From: Haliea sp. | GTDB taxonomy: Bacteria; Pseudomonadota; Gammaproteobacteria; Pseudomonadales; Halieaceae | Assembly: GCA_002692965.1 (NCBI GenBank) | Contig: NZNC01000004.1 | Coordinates: forward strand, 1-64,000 | Direction of reading: 5' to 3' | Length of the DNA stretch: 64,000 nt | Shown: positions 9,057 to 18,369 of the stretch, in pieces | How the letters are laid out: each line of letters starts with the position of its first letter | How positions within the stretch are numbered: the first letter of the stretch is position 1 | Position numbers and translations under genes: made by a program | Notes under the pieces: model-generated | What the model was told of the DNA's origin: nothing | Database searches by the model: none | Seen by the model: only the letters and a program-made list of their open reading frames with translations

Positions 9057-10130
9057 ATGAGCATAGCTACCGAAAAACTCGAAGTTATCCGCCAGCAGGT
9101 ACAGCAGCACCTGGACCACGCGGAGCAGCACCAGTTGAGCCCCGAGCAGGAGCGGGCCCTCAAGGCGCGTATCGCCGAACGCCTTGAGGCGGAAAATGCC
9201 GTCCTGGTGGCCCACTACTACACGCCACCGGCGATCCAGTCCCTGGCGGAGGAGACCGGTGGCTGCGTGTCGGACTCCCTGGAAATGGCGCGCTTCGGGC
9301 ACGATCATCCGGCCTCCACCCTGGTGGTCGCCGGGGTGAAGTTCATGGGCGAGACGGCGAAGATCCTGACCCCGGACAAGCGTGTGCTGATGCCCACCCT
9401 GGAAGCCACCTGCTCCCTCGACCTGGGTTGCCCGGCGGATGAATTCGCCGCCTTCTGCGACCAGCACCCCGACCGCGAGGTGGTGGTCTACGCCAACACC
9501 TCGGCGGCCGTCAAGGCGCGCGCGGACTGGGTGGTCACCTCCAGCATCGCCCTGGACGTGGCTGAACACCTGGCTTCCCAGGGCAAGAAGATCCTGTGGG
9601 CGCCGGATCGCCACCTGGGCGACTACGTGAAACGGGAAACCGGGGCCGATGTCCTGATGTGGGACGGCGCCTGTATCGTGCACGAGGAGTTCAAGGCCCG
9701 GGGCCTCGCCGATCTGAAGAAGGTCTATCCCGACGCCGCGGTGCTGGTCCACCCCGAGTCACCCCAGGCGGTGCTCGAACTGGCGGACCGGGTCGGCTCC
9801 ACGTCGCAGATCATCAAGGCGGCGAAGGAGATGCCCAACCCCCGCTTTATCGTCGCCACCGACCAGGGCATTTTCTACAAGCTGCAGCAGCAGGCGCCGG
9901 ACAAGGAGTTCATCATTGCCCCCACGGCCGGCAAGGGGGCCACCTGCCGCAGCTGCGCCCACTGCCCCTGGATGGCGATGAACGAACTGGAGGCCCTGGA
10001 CCAGGTCTTCCAGCGGGCCGACAACGAAATCCACGTCGACCCCGCGGTGGGCGAACGCGCCATGGTGCCCTTGCGGCGCATGCTGGATTTCGCCGCGTCG
10101 CTGAACACGGGCGTGGTGGGTCGGGCTTGA
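9057..10130 (+). CDS. nadA: Quinolinate synthase
   Basis: NadA condenses iminoaspartate with dihydroxyacetone phosphate to give quinolinate in de novo NAD synthesis. The 357-residue protein shows the family motifs [48 protein letters not shown] and [13 protein letters not shown]. These supply the three cysteines expected to ligate the 4Fe-4S cluster. The first methionine matching family length was chosen; the frame runs further upstream but into the kinase gene. No strong ribosome site is visible. The next gene starts at or just after the stop, so the two are probably co-transcribed, though a metabolic link is not obvious. Confidence 0.96.
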   Translation: MSIATEKLEVIRQQVQQHLDHAEQHQLSPEQERALKARIAERLEAENAVLVAHYYTPPAIQSLAEETGGCVSDSLEMARFGHDHPASTLVVAGVKFMGETAKILTPDKRVLMPTLEATCSLDLGCPADEFAAFCDQHPDREVVVYANTSAAVKARADWVVTSSIALDVAEHLASQGKKILWAPDRHLGDYVKRETGADVLMWDGACIVHEEFKARGLADLKKVYPDAAVLVHPESPQAVLELADRVGSTSQIIKAAKEMPNPRFIVATDQGIFYKLQQQAPDKEFIIAPTAGKGATCRSCAHCPWMAMNELEALDQVFQRADNEIHVDPAVGERAMVPLRRMLDFAASLNTGVVGRA

Positions 10131-10156
10131 ACGAGGATCTGTCGCCAGCGCGACGG

Positions 10157-11206
10157 ATGCCGCCCCCCCCTTCTCTCGCCCGTTGCGCGGTGCTGATTCC
10201 CGCGCTCAATCCGCCGGGTGAGTTCCACGGCTTGATCGACGGGCTGATCGAGCGCGGCTTTGCGCACATCGTCGTCGTTGACGATGGCTCGGACACGCGT
10301 GAGCCCTTCGAGAGACTGGAAGACAACCCGCGCATCAGCGTGCTGCATCACGCCAGCAACTGCGGCAAGGGCGCTGCCCTGAAAACCGGTTTCGCCCACA
10401 TCCTCGACCACCTGTCGGAGCGAGTCGACAATATTGTCACCGCCGACGCGGACGGCCAGCACCTGCCCGCCGATATCGCCCGAATTGCCGAGAGCGCGAC
10501 CCGTGATGGCCCCCGGCTGGTGCTCGGCGTGCGTCAATTCGACAACCATACCCCCCTGCGCAGTGCGCTCGGCAATCGCATCACGCGCCGGGTTCTGAGC
10601 TGGCTGCGCGGCGTCAATGTACAGGATAGTCAGACAGGCCTGCGCGCCCTGCCCCTTTCCCTGGCCCGAGAATGCCTGGGAATCCGCCACGATCACTACG
10701 AATTCGAGCTGGAATGCCTGCTGCGGGCGCGCGATCTCAAGGTCGGCATCCAGGAAGTACCCATCACCACGGTGTACCTGCACGGCAACAGCGATTCACA
10801 CTTTCGCCCGCTGGTGGATTCCATGCGCATTTACCTGGTGTTCGCCCGCTTCGTACTGGCGTCGGTGGCCGCCTTCCTGGTCGATATCCTGCTGTTCGCG
10901 CTGTTCATTGAGCTGGCCTGGGGCATATTCGCGGCGACCTATGTGGCCCGGGCGGTGTCCGCCAGCTTCAACTTCCTGTGCAACAAGTACCTGGTGTTTC
11001 GCTCCCGCCAGCATGCGCGCATCCCCCGGGAGATGGCCGGTTACACCGCGCTGGTGCTTGTCACCGCCACGGTTTCGGGCTTCCTGGTGTCGCTGATCAG
11101 CAGTAAAACCGCCGCCAACGTGGTCCTGGTCAAGGTGGCAGTCGACTCCCTGCTGTTCCTGGCGAACTTTGTCCTCCAGCGCTTCTTTCTCTTCGGTCGG
11201 CGTTGA
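10157..11206 (+). CDS. GT2 glycosyltransferase fused to a GtrA-like membrane domain
   Basis: Residues 1-225 are a DPM1/GtrB-like family 2 glycosyltransferase: CAVLIPALN, VVDDGSDT for nucleotide binding and TADADGQH for the metal-binding DxD. Residues about 240-345 form four hydrophobic segments with the GtrA pattern (SFNFLCNKYLVFRS, NFVLQRFFLFGRR). The family pairing suggests transfer of a sugar to a polyprenyl carrier and its movement across the inner membrane for envelope glycosylation; the sugar is unknown. A TTG at 10127 overlapping the nadA stop (TTGA) is an alternative start adding ten residues; neither start has a strong ribosome site. Confidence 0.85.
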   Translation: MPPPPSLARCAVLIPALNPPGEFHGLIDGLIERGFAHIVVVDDGSDTREPFERLEDNPRISVLHHASNCGKGAALKTGFAHILDHLSERVDNIVTADADGQHLPADIARIAESATRDGPRLVLGVRQFDNHTPLRSALGNRITRRVLSWLRGVNVQDSQTGLRALPLSLARECLGIRHDHYEFELECLLRARDLKVGIQEVPITTVYLHGNSDSHFRPLVDSMRIYLVFARFVLASVAAFLVDILLFALFIELAWGIFAATYVARAVSASFNFLCNKYLVFRSRQHARIPREMAGYTALVLVTATVSGFLVSLISSKTAANVVLVKVAVDSLLFLANFVLQRFFLFGRR

Positions 11207-11225
11207 AGCCCCCCGCGATCCGGGT

Positions 11226-12101
11226 TCAGCGCAGGCCCGCGTCGCGACAGTATTCCGCTTCAGACTCCACCTCGATGGTGGTATGCGCCAGCTCGAAGGT
11301 CGCCAGGGCGTCGGCAATCCGCGCCTTGAGCCGGGCGTGATCGAGAGGGTCCCGCGCAACCACGTGGGCCGTCAGCACATGGTGCTCGCCATCCAGTGAC
11401 CACAGGTGCAGATGGTGCAGACTGCTGACCCCGTCCACCGACAGCAGTGCCCGCTCAACCCCGGTCCGCAGCTCGGCGTCCGGCACCGCCTGGAAGAACA
11501 GCCGCGCTGTCTGCCACAGGTTGCGCACGACGTTAACCAGGATAAACAGCGTAAAACCCACTGAGAGCAAGGGGTCGAGGATCGGCCAGTCAACGAACTG
11601 CATGATGATCGCGGCCACCAGGACTGCCAACCAGCCGAGCACATCCTCCAGCAGGTGCCAGTTGAGCATGCGCTCATTGAGGGTCTTGCCGGCGGTCAGG
11701 CGCCAGGCGGCGTAGCCGTTCACCGTCACCCCCAGCAGCGCCAACAGCAACATGCCCTCGGTGACCGGCATGACCGGGTCGAACAGGCGGGGAATCGCCT
11801 CGCGCAGCACCCAGACGGACCCGGCAAGCAGCACCAGGCCATTGACCAGCGCCCCGAAGAGGGACAGCCGCCGAAAACCGTAGGTAAAGGCGTCGCTGGC
11901 ATCGCGCCGGCCGAGGCGGTGCAGGACCCACGCGGAGCCGATGGACAGGCTGTCACCGAGGTCGTGCACCGCATCCGCCAGGATCGCCGTACTGTTGGTC
12001 AGCAGACCGCCGATAAACTCGACCACGGTAAAGCCGAGGTTGAGGAAAAACACCAGCCCCAGGCGCTGGGAACTGGCGTCGTGGTGATGATGCTGCCCCA
12101 T
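11226..12101 (-). CDS. CDF-family cation efflux transporter (CzcD/ZitB-like)
   Basis: A 291-residue, six-helix cation diffusion facilitator. Helix 2 carries ADAVHDLGDS (the HxxxD metal site) and helix 5 carries WHLLEDVLGW, the second half of the transport site. The N-terminus has a His run (GQHHHHD) and the C-terminal cytoplasmic domain has HHLHLWSLDGEHH, both typical of Zn/Co/Cd exporters. A GGAGGAG site precedes the ATG. It is downstream of, and co-oriented with, the CusBA pump across a 39-base gap, so it is probably part of a heavy-metal resistance transcript. Exact metal not determinable. Confidence 0.92.
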   Translation of the reverse strand: MGQHHHHDASSQRLGLVFFLNLGFTVVEFIGGLLTNSTAILADAVHDLGDSLSIGSAWVLHRLGRRDASDAFTYGFRRLSLFGALVNGLVLLAGSVWVLREAIPRLFDPVMPVTEGMLLLALLGVTVNGYAAWRLTAGKTLNERMLNWHLLEDVLGWLAVLVAAIIMQFVDWPILDPLLSVGFTLFILVNVVRNLWQTARLFFQAVPDAELRTGVERALLSVDGVSSLHHLHLWSLDGEHHVLTAHVVARDPLDHARLKARIADALATFELAHTTIEVESEAEYCRDAGLR

Positions 12102-12140
12102 GCTTGCGTCATCTCCTCCCGATCAGGGTGAATGGCCGAA

Positions 12141-15100
12141 TCATTCGGGCAGGGCCCGCGCGCGCCACAGGTAGTACAGCACCGGTACTACCAGTAGCGT
12201 CAGGCACACGGCACTCAGCATACCACCCACCATGGGCGCGGCAATCCGGCTCATCACTTCCGAGCCGGTGCCGCTGGACAACATGATCGGCAGCAGGCCG
12301 CCGACGGTGGCGATCGAGGTCATCATCACCGGGCGCACGCGGCGCCCGGCCCCCGCCAGCACCGCCTCGCGCAGTCCCGCGCGATTCAACGCCTCTCCGC
12401 GCTCCCGGCAACTCGACTGCAGCCGTTGCCAGGCCTGATTCAGGAACACCAGCATGATCACCCCGATTTCCACCGCCACGCCGGCCAGGGCGATAAAGCC
12501 GACCCCCACCGCGACGGAAAAGTTGTAGTCGAGCAGGTACATCAGCCAGACCGCACCCACCATGGCCAGGGGCAGCGTACCCATGATCAGCGCGACTTCG
12601 GCAAAGCTGCGGAAGGCGGCGTAGAGCAGCACCACGATAATCGCGAGAGTGAGGGGCACCACATAGCTGAGCTTGGCCTTGGCTCGCTGCATGTATTCGT
12701 ACTGACCGGACCACGTAAGCGAGTAACCCGCCGGCAAATCCAGCTGCTCGGCGACCACGGCCCGCGCCTCCTCGACGTAAGAGCCCACATCGACATCGGC
12801 GATGTCGACCAGGACCCAGCCGTTGAGCCGGGCGTTTTCACTCTTGATCGCCGGCGGGCCGTCTTCAATGGCGATACGGGCGACGTCCCCCAGGGCGATG
12901 GTCTCCCCCGCCGGGGTCAGGATGGGCAGCAAGGCCAGCTGCTCCGGCGTATCGCGCTGCTCCTGGGGATAGCGCAGGTTGACCGGATAGCGCTCCAGGC
13001 CTTCCACCGTCTGGGTCACGTTCATGCCACCGATGGCAGTGGCCACGACCTGTTGCAGATCGGCAATGTTCAAGCCGTGACGGGCCGCCTGCCGACGCTG
13101 GATGTCCACGGTAATGTAGCGCCCGCCACTGACCCTTTCAGCATAGACCGACGCGGTACCGGGCACCGTCGCCAGGATCTGCTCCAGACGTCGACCGATG
13201 GCCTCGATCTGCGGCAGCTCCGGCCCGGCCACCTTGATCCCCACGGGGGTCTTGATCCCCGTGGCCAGCATGTCGATCCGCGTCTTGATCGGCATGACCC
13301 AGGCGTTGGTCAGGCCGGGGAAGGTCACCAGCGCATCCAGTTCCCGCTTGAGGGATTCCGGTGTCATGCCCGCGCGCCATTCGTCCCGCGGCTTCAGCTG
13401 GATAAAAGTCTCGATCATGGTCAGTGGCGCGGGGTCGGTGGCAGTCTCGGCACGGCCGATCTTGCCAAACACCGTCGCCACCTCGGGCACCGTGGCAATC
13501 AGCCGGTCGGTCTGCTGCAGGATCTCGCGCGCTTCGCCAATCGACAGCCCCGGATAGGTGGTGGGCATGTACATCAGGTCGCCCTCGTCCATGTCGGGGA
13601 TGAACTCGCTGCCGATGCGCGGCAGGGGCCACAAGCCGCTCAGCGTCACCACCAGTGCCAGGCAGAGGGTGATGCGGGGATGCCGCAGCACTGCGCCCAG
13701 CACTGGCAAGTACAGTGAAACCAGTAGCCGGTTGATCGGGTTGCGCGCTTCGGACACCACCTTGCCGCGGATGAAGTAGCCCATCAACACGGGCACCAGC
13801 GTCACTGCCAGGGCCGCGCTGGCGGCCATGGCGTAGGTCTTGGTGAAGGCCAGCGGACTGAACATCCGCCCCTCCTGGGCTTCCAGGGCAAACACCGGCA
13901 GGAAGCTGACGGTGATGATCAGCAGGCTGAAGAATAGCGCCGGTCCCACTTCCGCCGCGGACTCCGCCACCACCTGCCAGCGATTCTCCGGCGTGATCGG
14001 GGTGCGCTCGATGTGCTTGTGGAAGTTCTCGATCATCACGATGGCACCGTCGATCATGGCGCCGATGGCAATGGCGATCCCGCCCAGGGACATGATATTG
14101 GCGTTCAGCCCCTGGAGATGCATGACAATGAAAGCCGCCAGAATACCCAGGGGCAGGCTGATCACCGCCACCAGGCTAGAGCGCACGTGGAATAGGAAGA
14201 GCATGCAGATCAGGGCCACCACCAGCAGTTCCTCGATCAACTTTTCGCTCAGGTTGTCCACCGCCCGCTCGATCAATCCCGAACGGTCGTACACGGTCAC
14301 CACCTCGACCCCGTCGGGCAGGCCCGCCTGCAGATCGGCCAGACGCGCCTTTACGCCATCGATGGTGGCCCGGGCATTCTCGCCGGAACGCATGACCACG
14401 ATGCCCCCGACCACTTCCCCTTCGCCATTCAGCTCCGCTATACCGCGGCGCATCTGCGGGCCGACACGGATATCGGCCACGTCCTCGAGCAAGAGTGGTG
14501 TTCCCTGATCATTCAGTCCCAGGGGAATCGCGGCCACGTCCTCCACGCTCTGCAGGTAGCCGGTGGCCCGCACCATGTACTCCGCCTCGGCCATCTCCAC
14601 CACCGAAGCCCCCACCTCCTGGTTGCCGCGCTGGATGGCGGTCTGGATGTGGGACAGGGGAATGCCGAAGGCGCGCAGTTTTTCCGGGCGCACCACCACC
14701 TGGTACTGCTTGACCATGCCCCCGAGTGGCGCCACCTCGGCCACTCCCGGCACCGTCTGCAACTCGTACTTGAGGAACCAGTCCTGCAGGCTGCGCAGCT
14801 CACTCAGGTCGTGCTGGCCACTGCGGTCGACCAGGGCATAGAGATAGACCCAGCCCACCCCCGTGGCATCGGGGCCCAGCTGCGGCCGGGCGCTGGCGGG
14901 CAGGTTCGGGGCCACCTGGGACAGGTACTCCAGTACCCGGGAGCGGGCCCAGTAGGCATCCGTATCGTCGTCGAAAATCACGTAGACGTAGGAATCCCCG
15001 AAGAAGGAATAGCCGCGCACGGTGACGGCGCCGGGCACCGACAACATCGCCGTGGTCAGGGGATAGGTCACCTGGTCCTGTACCACCTGGGGTGCCTGCC

Positions 15101-15263
15101 CGGGGTAGCTGGTCTTGATGATGACCTGGACGTCCGAGAGATCGGGAATCGCGTCCACCGGCGTGTGCTTCATCGACCAGGTGCCCACCCCCGCCAGGAT
15201 CAGGGTGGCGAGCAGGACAAAGAAGCGGTTGTGAATGGACCAGCGAATCAAGGCTTCGATCAT
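12141..15263 (-). CDS. cusA: Heavy-metal efflux RND transporter, CusA-like
   Basis: Full-length inner-membrane RND pump of 1040 residues, HME subfamily. It has the N-terminal helix, two large periplasmic loops and C-terminal transmembrane bundle, with proton-relay acidic residues in GGIAIAIGAMIDGAIVMIEN. Three methionines fall in contexts matching the CusA copper/silver triad: GDLMYMP, APLTMIE and TRIDMLATG. This favours Cu(I)/Ag(I) over divalent ions. Its ATG overlaps the stop of the adaptor gene by four bases. The outer-membrane partner upstream looks broken, so the pump may need another TolC-like channel. Confidence 0.92.
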   Translation of the reverse strand: MIEALIRWSIHNRFFVLLATLILAGVGTWSMKHTPVDAIPDLSDVQVIIKTSYPGQAPQVVQDQVTYPLTTAMLSVPGAVTVRGYSFFGDSYVYVIFDDDTDAYWARSRVLEYLSQVAPNLPASARPQLGPDATGVGWVYLYALVDRSGQHDLSELRSLQDWFLKYELQTVPGVAEVAPLGGMVKQYQVVVRPEKLRAFGIPLSHIQTAIQRGNQEVGASVVEMAEAEYMVRATGYLQSVEDVAAIPLGLNDQGTPLLLEDVADIRVGPQMRRGIAELNGEGEVVGGIVVMRSGENARATIDGVKARLADLQAGLPDGVEVVTVYDRSGLIERAVDNLSEKLIEELLVVALICMLFLFHVRSSLVAVISLPLGILAAFIVMHLQGLNANIMSLGGIAIAIGAMIDGAIVMIENFHKHIERTPITPENRWQVVAESAAEVGPALFFSLLIITVSFLPVFALEAQEGRMFSPLAFTKTYAMAASAALAVTLVPVLMGYFIRGKVVSEARNPINRLLVSLYLPVLGAVLRHPRITLCLALVVTLSGLWPLPRIGSEFIPDMDEGDLMYMPTTYPGLSIGEAREILQQTDRLIATVPEVATVFGKIGRAETATDPAPLTMIETFIQLKPRDEWRAGMTPESLKRELDALVTFPGLTNAWVMPIKTRIDMLATGIKTPVGIKVAGPELPQIEAIGRRLEQILATVPGTASVYAERVSGGRYITVDIQRRQAARHGLNIADLQQVVATAIGGMNVTQTVEGLERYPVNLRYPQEQRDTPEQLALLPILTPAGETIALGDVARIAIEDGPPAIKSENARLNGWVLVDIADVDVGSYVEEARAVVAEQLDLPAGYSLTWSGQYEYMQRAKAKLSYVVPLTLAIIVVLLYAAFRSFAEVALIMGTLPLAMVGAVWLMYLLDYNFSVAVGVGFIALAGVAVEIGVIMLVFLNQAWQRLQSSCRERGEALNRAGLREAVLAGAGRRVRPVMMTSIATVGGLLPIMLSSGTGSEVMSRIAAPMVGGMLSAVCLTLLVVPVLYYLWRARALPE

Positions 15264-16579
15264 TGTCCCGCGCCTCCCGCGTGATGCTGGTGGTGGCCCT
15301 GCCCCGCGGCTTCGCCATCGTCGTGGGGCCCGCCGCCGTCAACATGCCCGGTGTGATCATCCTGACCGCCGGCTTCCATGCGCTGCAGATCCGCGCGCTT
15401 GCTGGATTCCGAATCGATCAGGAACTGGGCCGAAGTGACCACGCGCTGTCCGGGACGCAGCCCCTCGAGAATCTCCACCTGCCGTTCCCCGACGCGGCCC
15501 GCTTCTACCGACACCGAGCGGAAGCGGCCCTCCCCCAGAGCCAGCACCACGCGACTGTCGTCACCGGTGCGGATCAGCGCCTCCCGCGGCACCAGCGGCC
15601 GCGCGGGGGTCGGCGCGCTCTCGATCTGCAACCGGGCATACATGCCCGGCTTTAACGCGCCGTCCGGGTTGTCGACCGGCACGCGTACGCGCACCGTGCG
15701 TGTGGTCTCGTTCAGGGAGGGGTACACATAGCCCACCTCGGCGGTCCATTCCCGCCCGGGCAGGTAGTCGAGGCTCATGCGCACCCGGTCACCCGGCTGG
15801 ACCAGCGCTGCCTGACGCTCGAAGACCTCGCCGACCACCCAGACCCGCGTCAGATCACCCAGGGTCATCAGGCTCATGCCGGGGCCCACGAACATGCCCT
15901 CGCGCACCGCCAGGTTGTCCACCACACCGGTCTGGGGGGCGGCAATTGTCACCGTCTGCCTGACCTTGCGCTCCCGCCGCAGGCGATCCACCTCGGCCTC
16001 GGGCACCTGCAGGGCCCGGAGCCGAGCCAGCGCGGCCTCGATCAATTGCGCGTTGTCGCGCTTCAGCGCAAGCAGCAACTCCTCCTGGGCATTGACCAGG
16101 GTCGGCGAATACAGACTGTAGAGCGGCTGGCCCCGGTTGACCGGGTCGCCATCGGCCGTCACGTGCAGGGTCTCGACCCAGCCTTCCACTCTGGGGTGAA
16201 TATGCACCAGCTGGCTCTGGTCGTACTGCACATGTCCCACGGTCACAATGCGCGCGGGCAGCTGGCCCTGCTCAACCCGCACCGTCCGCACCCCGAGATT
16301 GTTGATGACCGCCGGAGAAACCCGCACGGTGCCAGCTGCCTCGGCGGGCGCGTCGGAGGTCTCGGCGTAGACCGGGACCAGATCCATGCCCATCGGCGAC
16401 TTGCCCGGCCCGTCGCGCCGGTAGCTGGGATCCATAGGCGCCACCCAGTAGAGCGGCTCACGCTCGCCGGCGGTGGCTTGCCCGCGTTCGTTGTCAGTTG
16501 CGGTCAGGAGCCAGACGCCCGCCGCTCCGAGCAGAGCGCCGAGGACGACCGCAGCCAGTATTCGGGTATGCGAGGTCAC
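15260..16579 (-). CDS. cusB: Metal efflux periplasmic adaptor, CusB-like
   Basis: Membrane-fusion protein linking the RND pump to the outer-membrane channel. It has an N-terminal signal/anchor helix, then a heavy-metal-binding motif (YWVAPMDP and SPMGMDLVPVY) with conserved Met/Pro spacing, barrel-sandwich and beta-barrel domains. The C-terminal tail is rich in His and Asp (HDDHTGH, GHHQHH), possibly a metal buffer. The GTG start has AGGAG seven bases upstream and overlaps the preceding stop (GTGA). With ATGA overlap at its 3' end, cusC-cusB-cusA form one tightly coupled operon. Confidence 0.9.
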   Translation of the reverse strand: MTSHTRILAAVVLGALLGAAGVWLLTATDNERGQATAGEREPLYWVAPMDPSYRRDGPGKSPMGMDLVPVYAETSDAPAEAAGTVRVSPAVINNLGVRTVRVEQGQLPARIVTVGHVQYDQSQLVHIHPRVEGWVETLHVTADGDPVNRGQPLYSLYSPTLVNAQEELLLALKRDNAQLIEAALARLRALQVPEAEVDRLRRERKVRQTVTIAAPQTGVVDNLAVREGMFVGPGMSLMTLGDLTRVWVVGEVFERQAALVQPGDRVRMSLDYLPGREWTAEVGYVYPSLNETTRTVRVRVPVDNPDGALKPGMYARLQIESAPTPARPLVPREALIRTGDDSRVVLALGEGRFRSVSVEAGRVGERQVEILEGLRPGQRVVTSAQFLIDSESSKRADLQRMEAGGQDDHTGHVDGGGPHDDGEAAGQGHHQHHAGGAGQ

Positions 16580-17723
16580 GTTGATTCTCCTTGACGGTTA
16601 GGGGCAGCGCCGGGCTGACCGGAGCCTGCTCCCGCCAGCAGATAGTTGATGCGGGCAACGGTCTTCTGTCGCTCCACGGCGATGGCCAGGGCCTCGATAC
16701 GCGCATTCATTTCAGCGATGCGCGCACGCACCGCCTCGGCAAAATCGCCGTCGTCATGGTTGTAGGCCGTGAGTGCCGCCTCCGCCTGATCGGACATCTG
16801 TGGCAACAACCGATCGGCGTAGAGCGCGCTGCGCTCTTCGAGCCGGACCAGCTCGGATTTCAGCGAAGCCAGCTCCGACACCAGACGGCGGCTCAGCAGC
16901 TGTCTCTCGGTGCGCATCGCCTCACCGCGGCTGACGGCGGCCTGCAGGCGCCGGTCCTGGCGCTTGGCCGTGAACAGGGGCAGTTCCAGCGTCACGCCCA
17001 GGGAGAACAAGTCAGCACGCTCCCGTCCCAGGGCGTCCTCGTCGCGGTAGCCGTACTGGGCAGTGAGGCCCCATTCGGGACGGTACTGTTGCTGCGCCAG
17101 CGCCACGTCGGTCTCGGTCGCCGCGATTTGCAGGTCCATCGCGCGCAACAGCGGGTGCCCGCGGACCTGCTCATAGCGCGCCTGATTCGCGGCCTCGACG
17201 GGCAGTGGCCGGACGGGCGCCAGAACCGGCATTTCATCCGGCAGCCGACGCTGAGCCTCCGCCCCCAACCATTCACCCAGGCGGCGCCGGGCGCCCTCCT
17301 CCGCTTGTCGCAGACCCACCAGCCGGTCCTCCAGGCGCGTGAGCTCCAGCTGCGCGCGGATCAGGTCCTGTTGGCGCGTACGACCCTGGGCCGAGGCATA
17401 GCTGGCTTCTGCCGCATCCACCAGGTGCTCGAACAGACCCTGGCTGGTCTCGATGATGCGGCTGCTCGCCTGGGCTCGAAAGATATCCAGCCAGAGTGTG
17501 CTCACCGTCATCCTTACCTGGGCGCGGCGACAGCCTCCTCGGCCAGGGCGTTCTCGGTATGTCGGCTGCCGGGCAGCCAGGGGTCACTCGACACGGCGAG
17601 TGCCACCGCGGTGTCCAGACCGAGACGCTCGCCGGTGCCCGGCGCCGCGCTCGCAAATGGGAAGGCGACTAAGAAAAACAGGCCCCACAACGCCGGGAGC
17701 CGTCGATTTTGAATGCACTGCAT
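16576..17723 (-). pseudogene. cusC: Outer-membrane efflux protein (TolC/CusC-like) with internal deletion and frameshift
   Basis: Two pieces of one TolC-family protein lie in different frames. The first (17723-17514, 69 residues) has a signal peptide and the start of the mature protein (LDTAVALAVSSDPWL to NALAEEAVAAPR), then a stop. The second, open from ATG 17511, resumes at VRMTVSTLWLDIFRAQ and continues to the normal C-terminus. From memory of the family, about 80-100 residues normally lie between these points. Both frames read through the same short CGCCGCG stretch near 17525-17533, which looks like a deletion junction. An AGG shortly before ATG 17511 could allow restart, but that product lacks a signal peptide. 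Probably non-functional. Confidence 0.75.
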
Positions 17724-17853
17724 CTCGCTGTTCCTGCAGAATTGGTTGCGCGTGGGTGCCATGCACGCACGCACCAGTCACGCCTTTGGCGAAAGGCCAA
17801 AGGGCGTATTCGGAGCGGCCGGGAAAACCGGGCTGGAATCAGCTGATGGGCGG

Positions 17854-18222
17854 TCAGAGAAACGAGTAAGGCGGGGCGGGAGGCAGGGCCTGGCTGGCTG
17901 CCACGGACGGCGTGAACAGTGACTGCGCGGACACAGACAGGACAGCCGGTAGCGCAAACGGTGTCAGCAGACAACCGTCTGACATACAGGCCTGCCCGGC
18001 GGCGCTGCTGGCGCAGCAGGCACCCTGCTCCGGACCGGCGGTTGCTGCGCCGGTATCAGTGGACGCATCGTGACAGGGTGAACTCTGCGTCTCTGTCACA
18101 TGATCCACAGCGACACTGTCTGTGCTCTGCGGCACCACGTGACACGGCCACGCCCCCGCCACTGCTGTGCGGCACAACAGTACGAGTATCAGGACCAATA
18201 GAACCGTGGGCTTCAAACGCAT
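17854..18222 (-). CDS. Small Cys-containing exported protein of the metal-resistance locus
   Basis: A 122-residue protein with a clear signal peptide (MRLKPTVLLVLILVLLCRTAVAGA). The mature region has six or more cysteines in clusters such as WPCHVV, SPCHD, GACCASSAAGQACMSDGC. A hydrophobic stretch near the C-terminus (TPFALPAVLSVSAQSLF) could be a second membrane segment. Cys/His pairs and the position directly upstream of the Cus genes suggest a periplasmic metal-binding or sensing role, but I do not recognise the family. The start is the methionine before the signal peptide; no strong ribosome site is visible. Confidence 0.65.
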   Translation of the reverse strand: MRLKPTVLLVLILVLLCRTAVAGAWPCHVVPQSTDSVAVDHVTETQSSPCHDASTDTGAATAGPEQGACCASSAAGQACMSDGCLLTPFALPAVLSVSAQSLFTPSVAASQALPPAPPYSFL

Positions 18223-18308
18223 GCCGGAGGACGTCACTACAGTGGCGGGCGATGAACCGAGTATAGCATGCCGTCGCCGCGCAATATGAGGGGGTTCACA
18301 AGCCATGT

Positions 18309-18338
18309 TTGTCATACGGTTTACAGCGTGAACATAAT
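18309..18338 (+). promoter_or_regulatory. Candidate sigma-70 promoter for the TonB receptor
   Basis: TTGTCA (18309-18314) and CATAAT (18333-18338) are spaced 18 bases apart, 31 bases before the receptor ATG, which has its own AAGGAGA ribosome site. Confidence 0.5.
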
Positions 18339-18369
18339 AGGCCAACAGGCGCTGGCCAAGGAGAGAAAA

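Noticed and set aside
17786-17815. Hairpin between cusC and the Cys-rich gene as a terminator
   Set aside because: The CGCCTTTGGC/GCCAAAGGGCG stem has a bulge and no T run on either strand.
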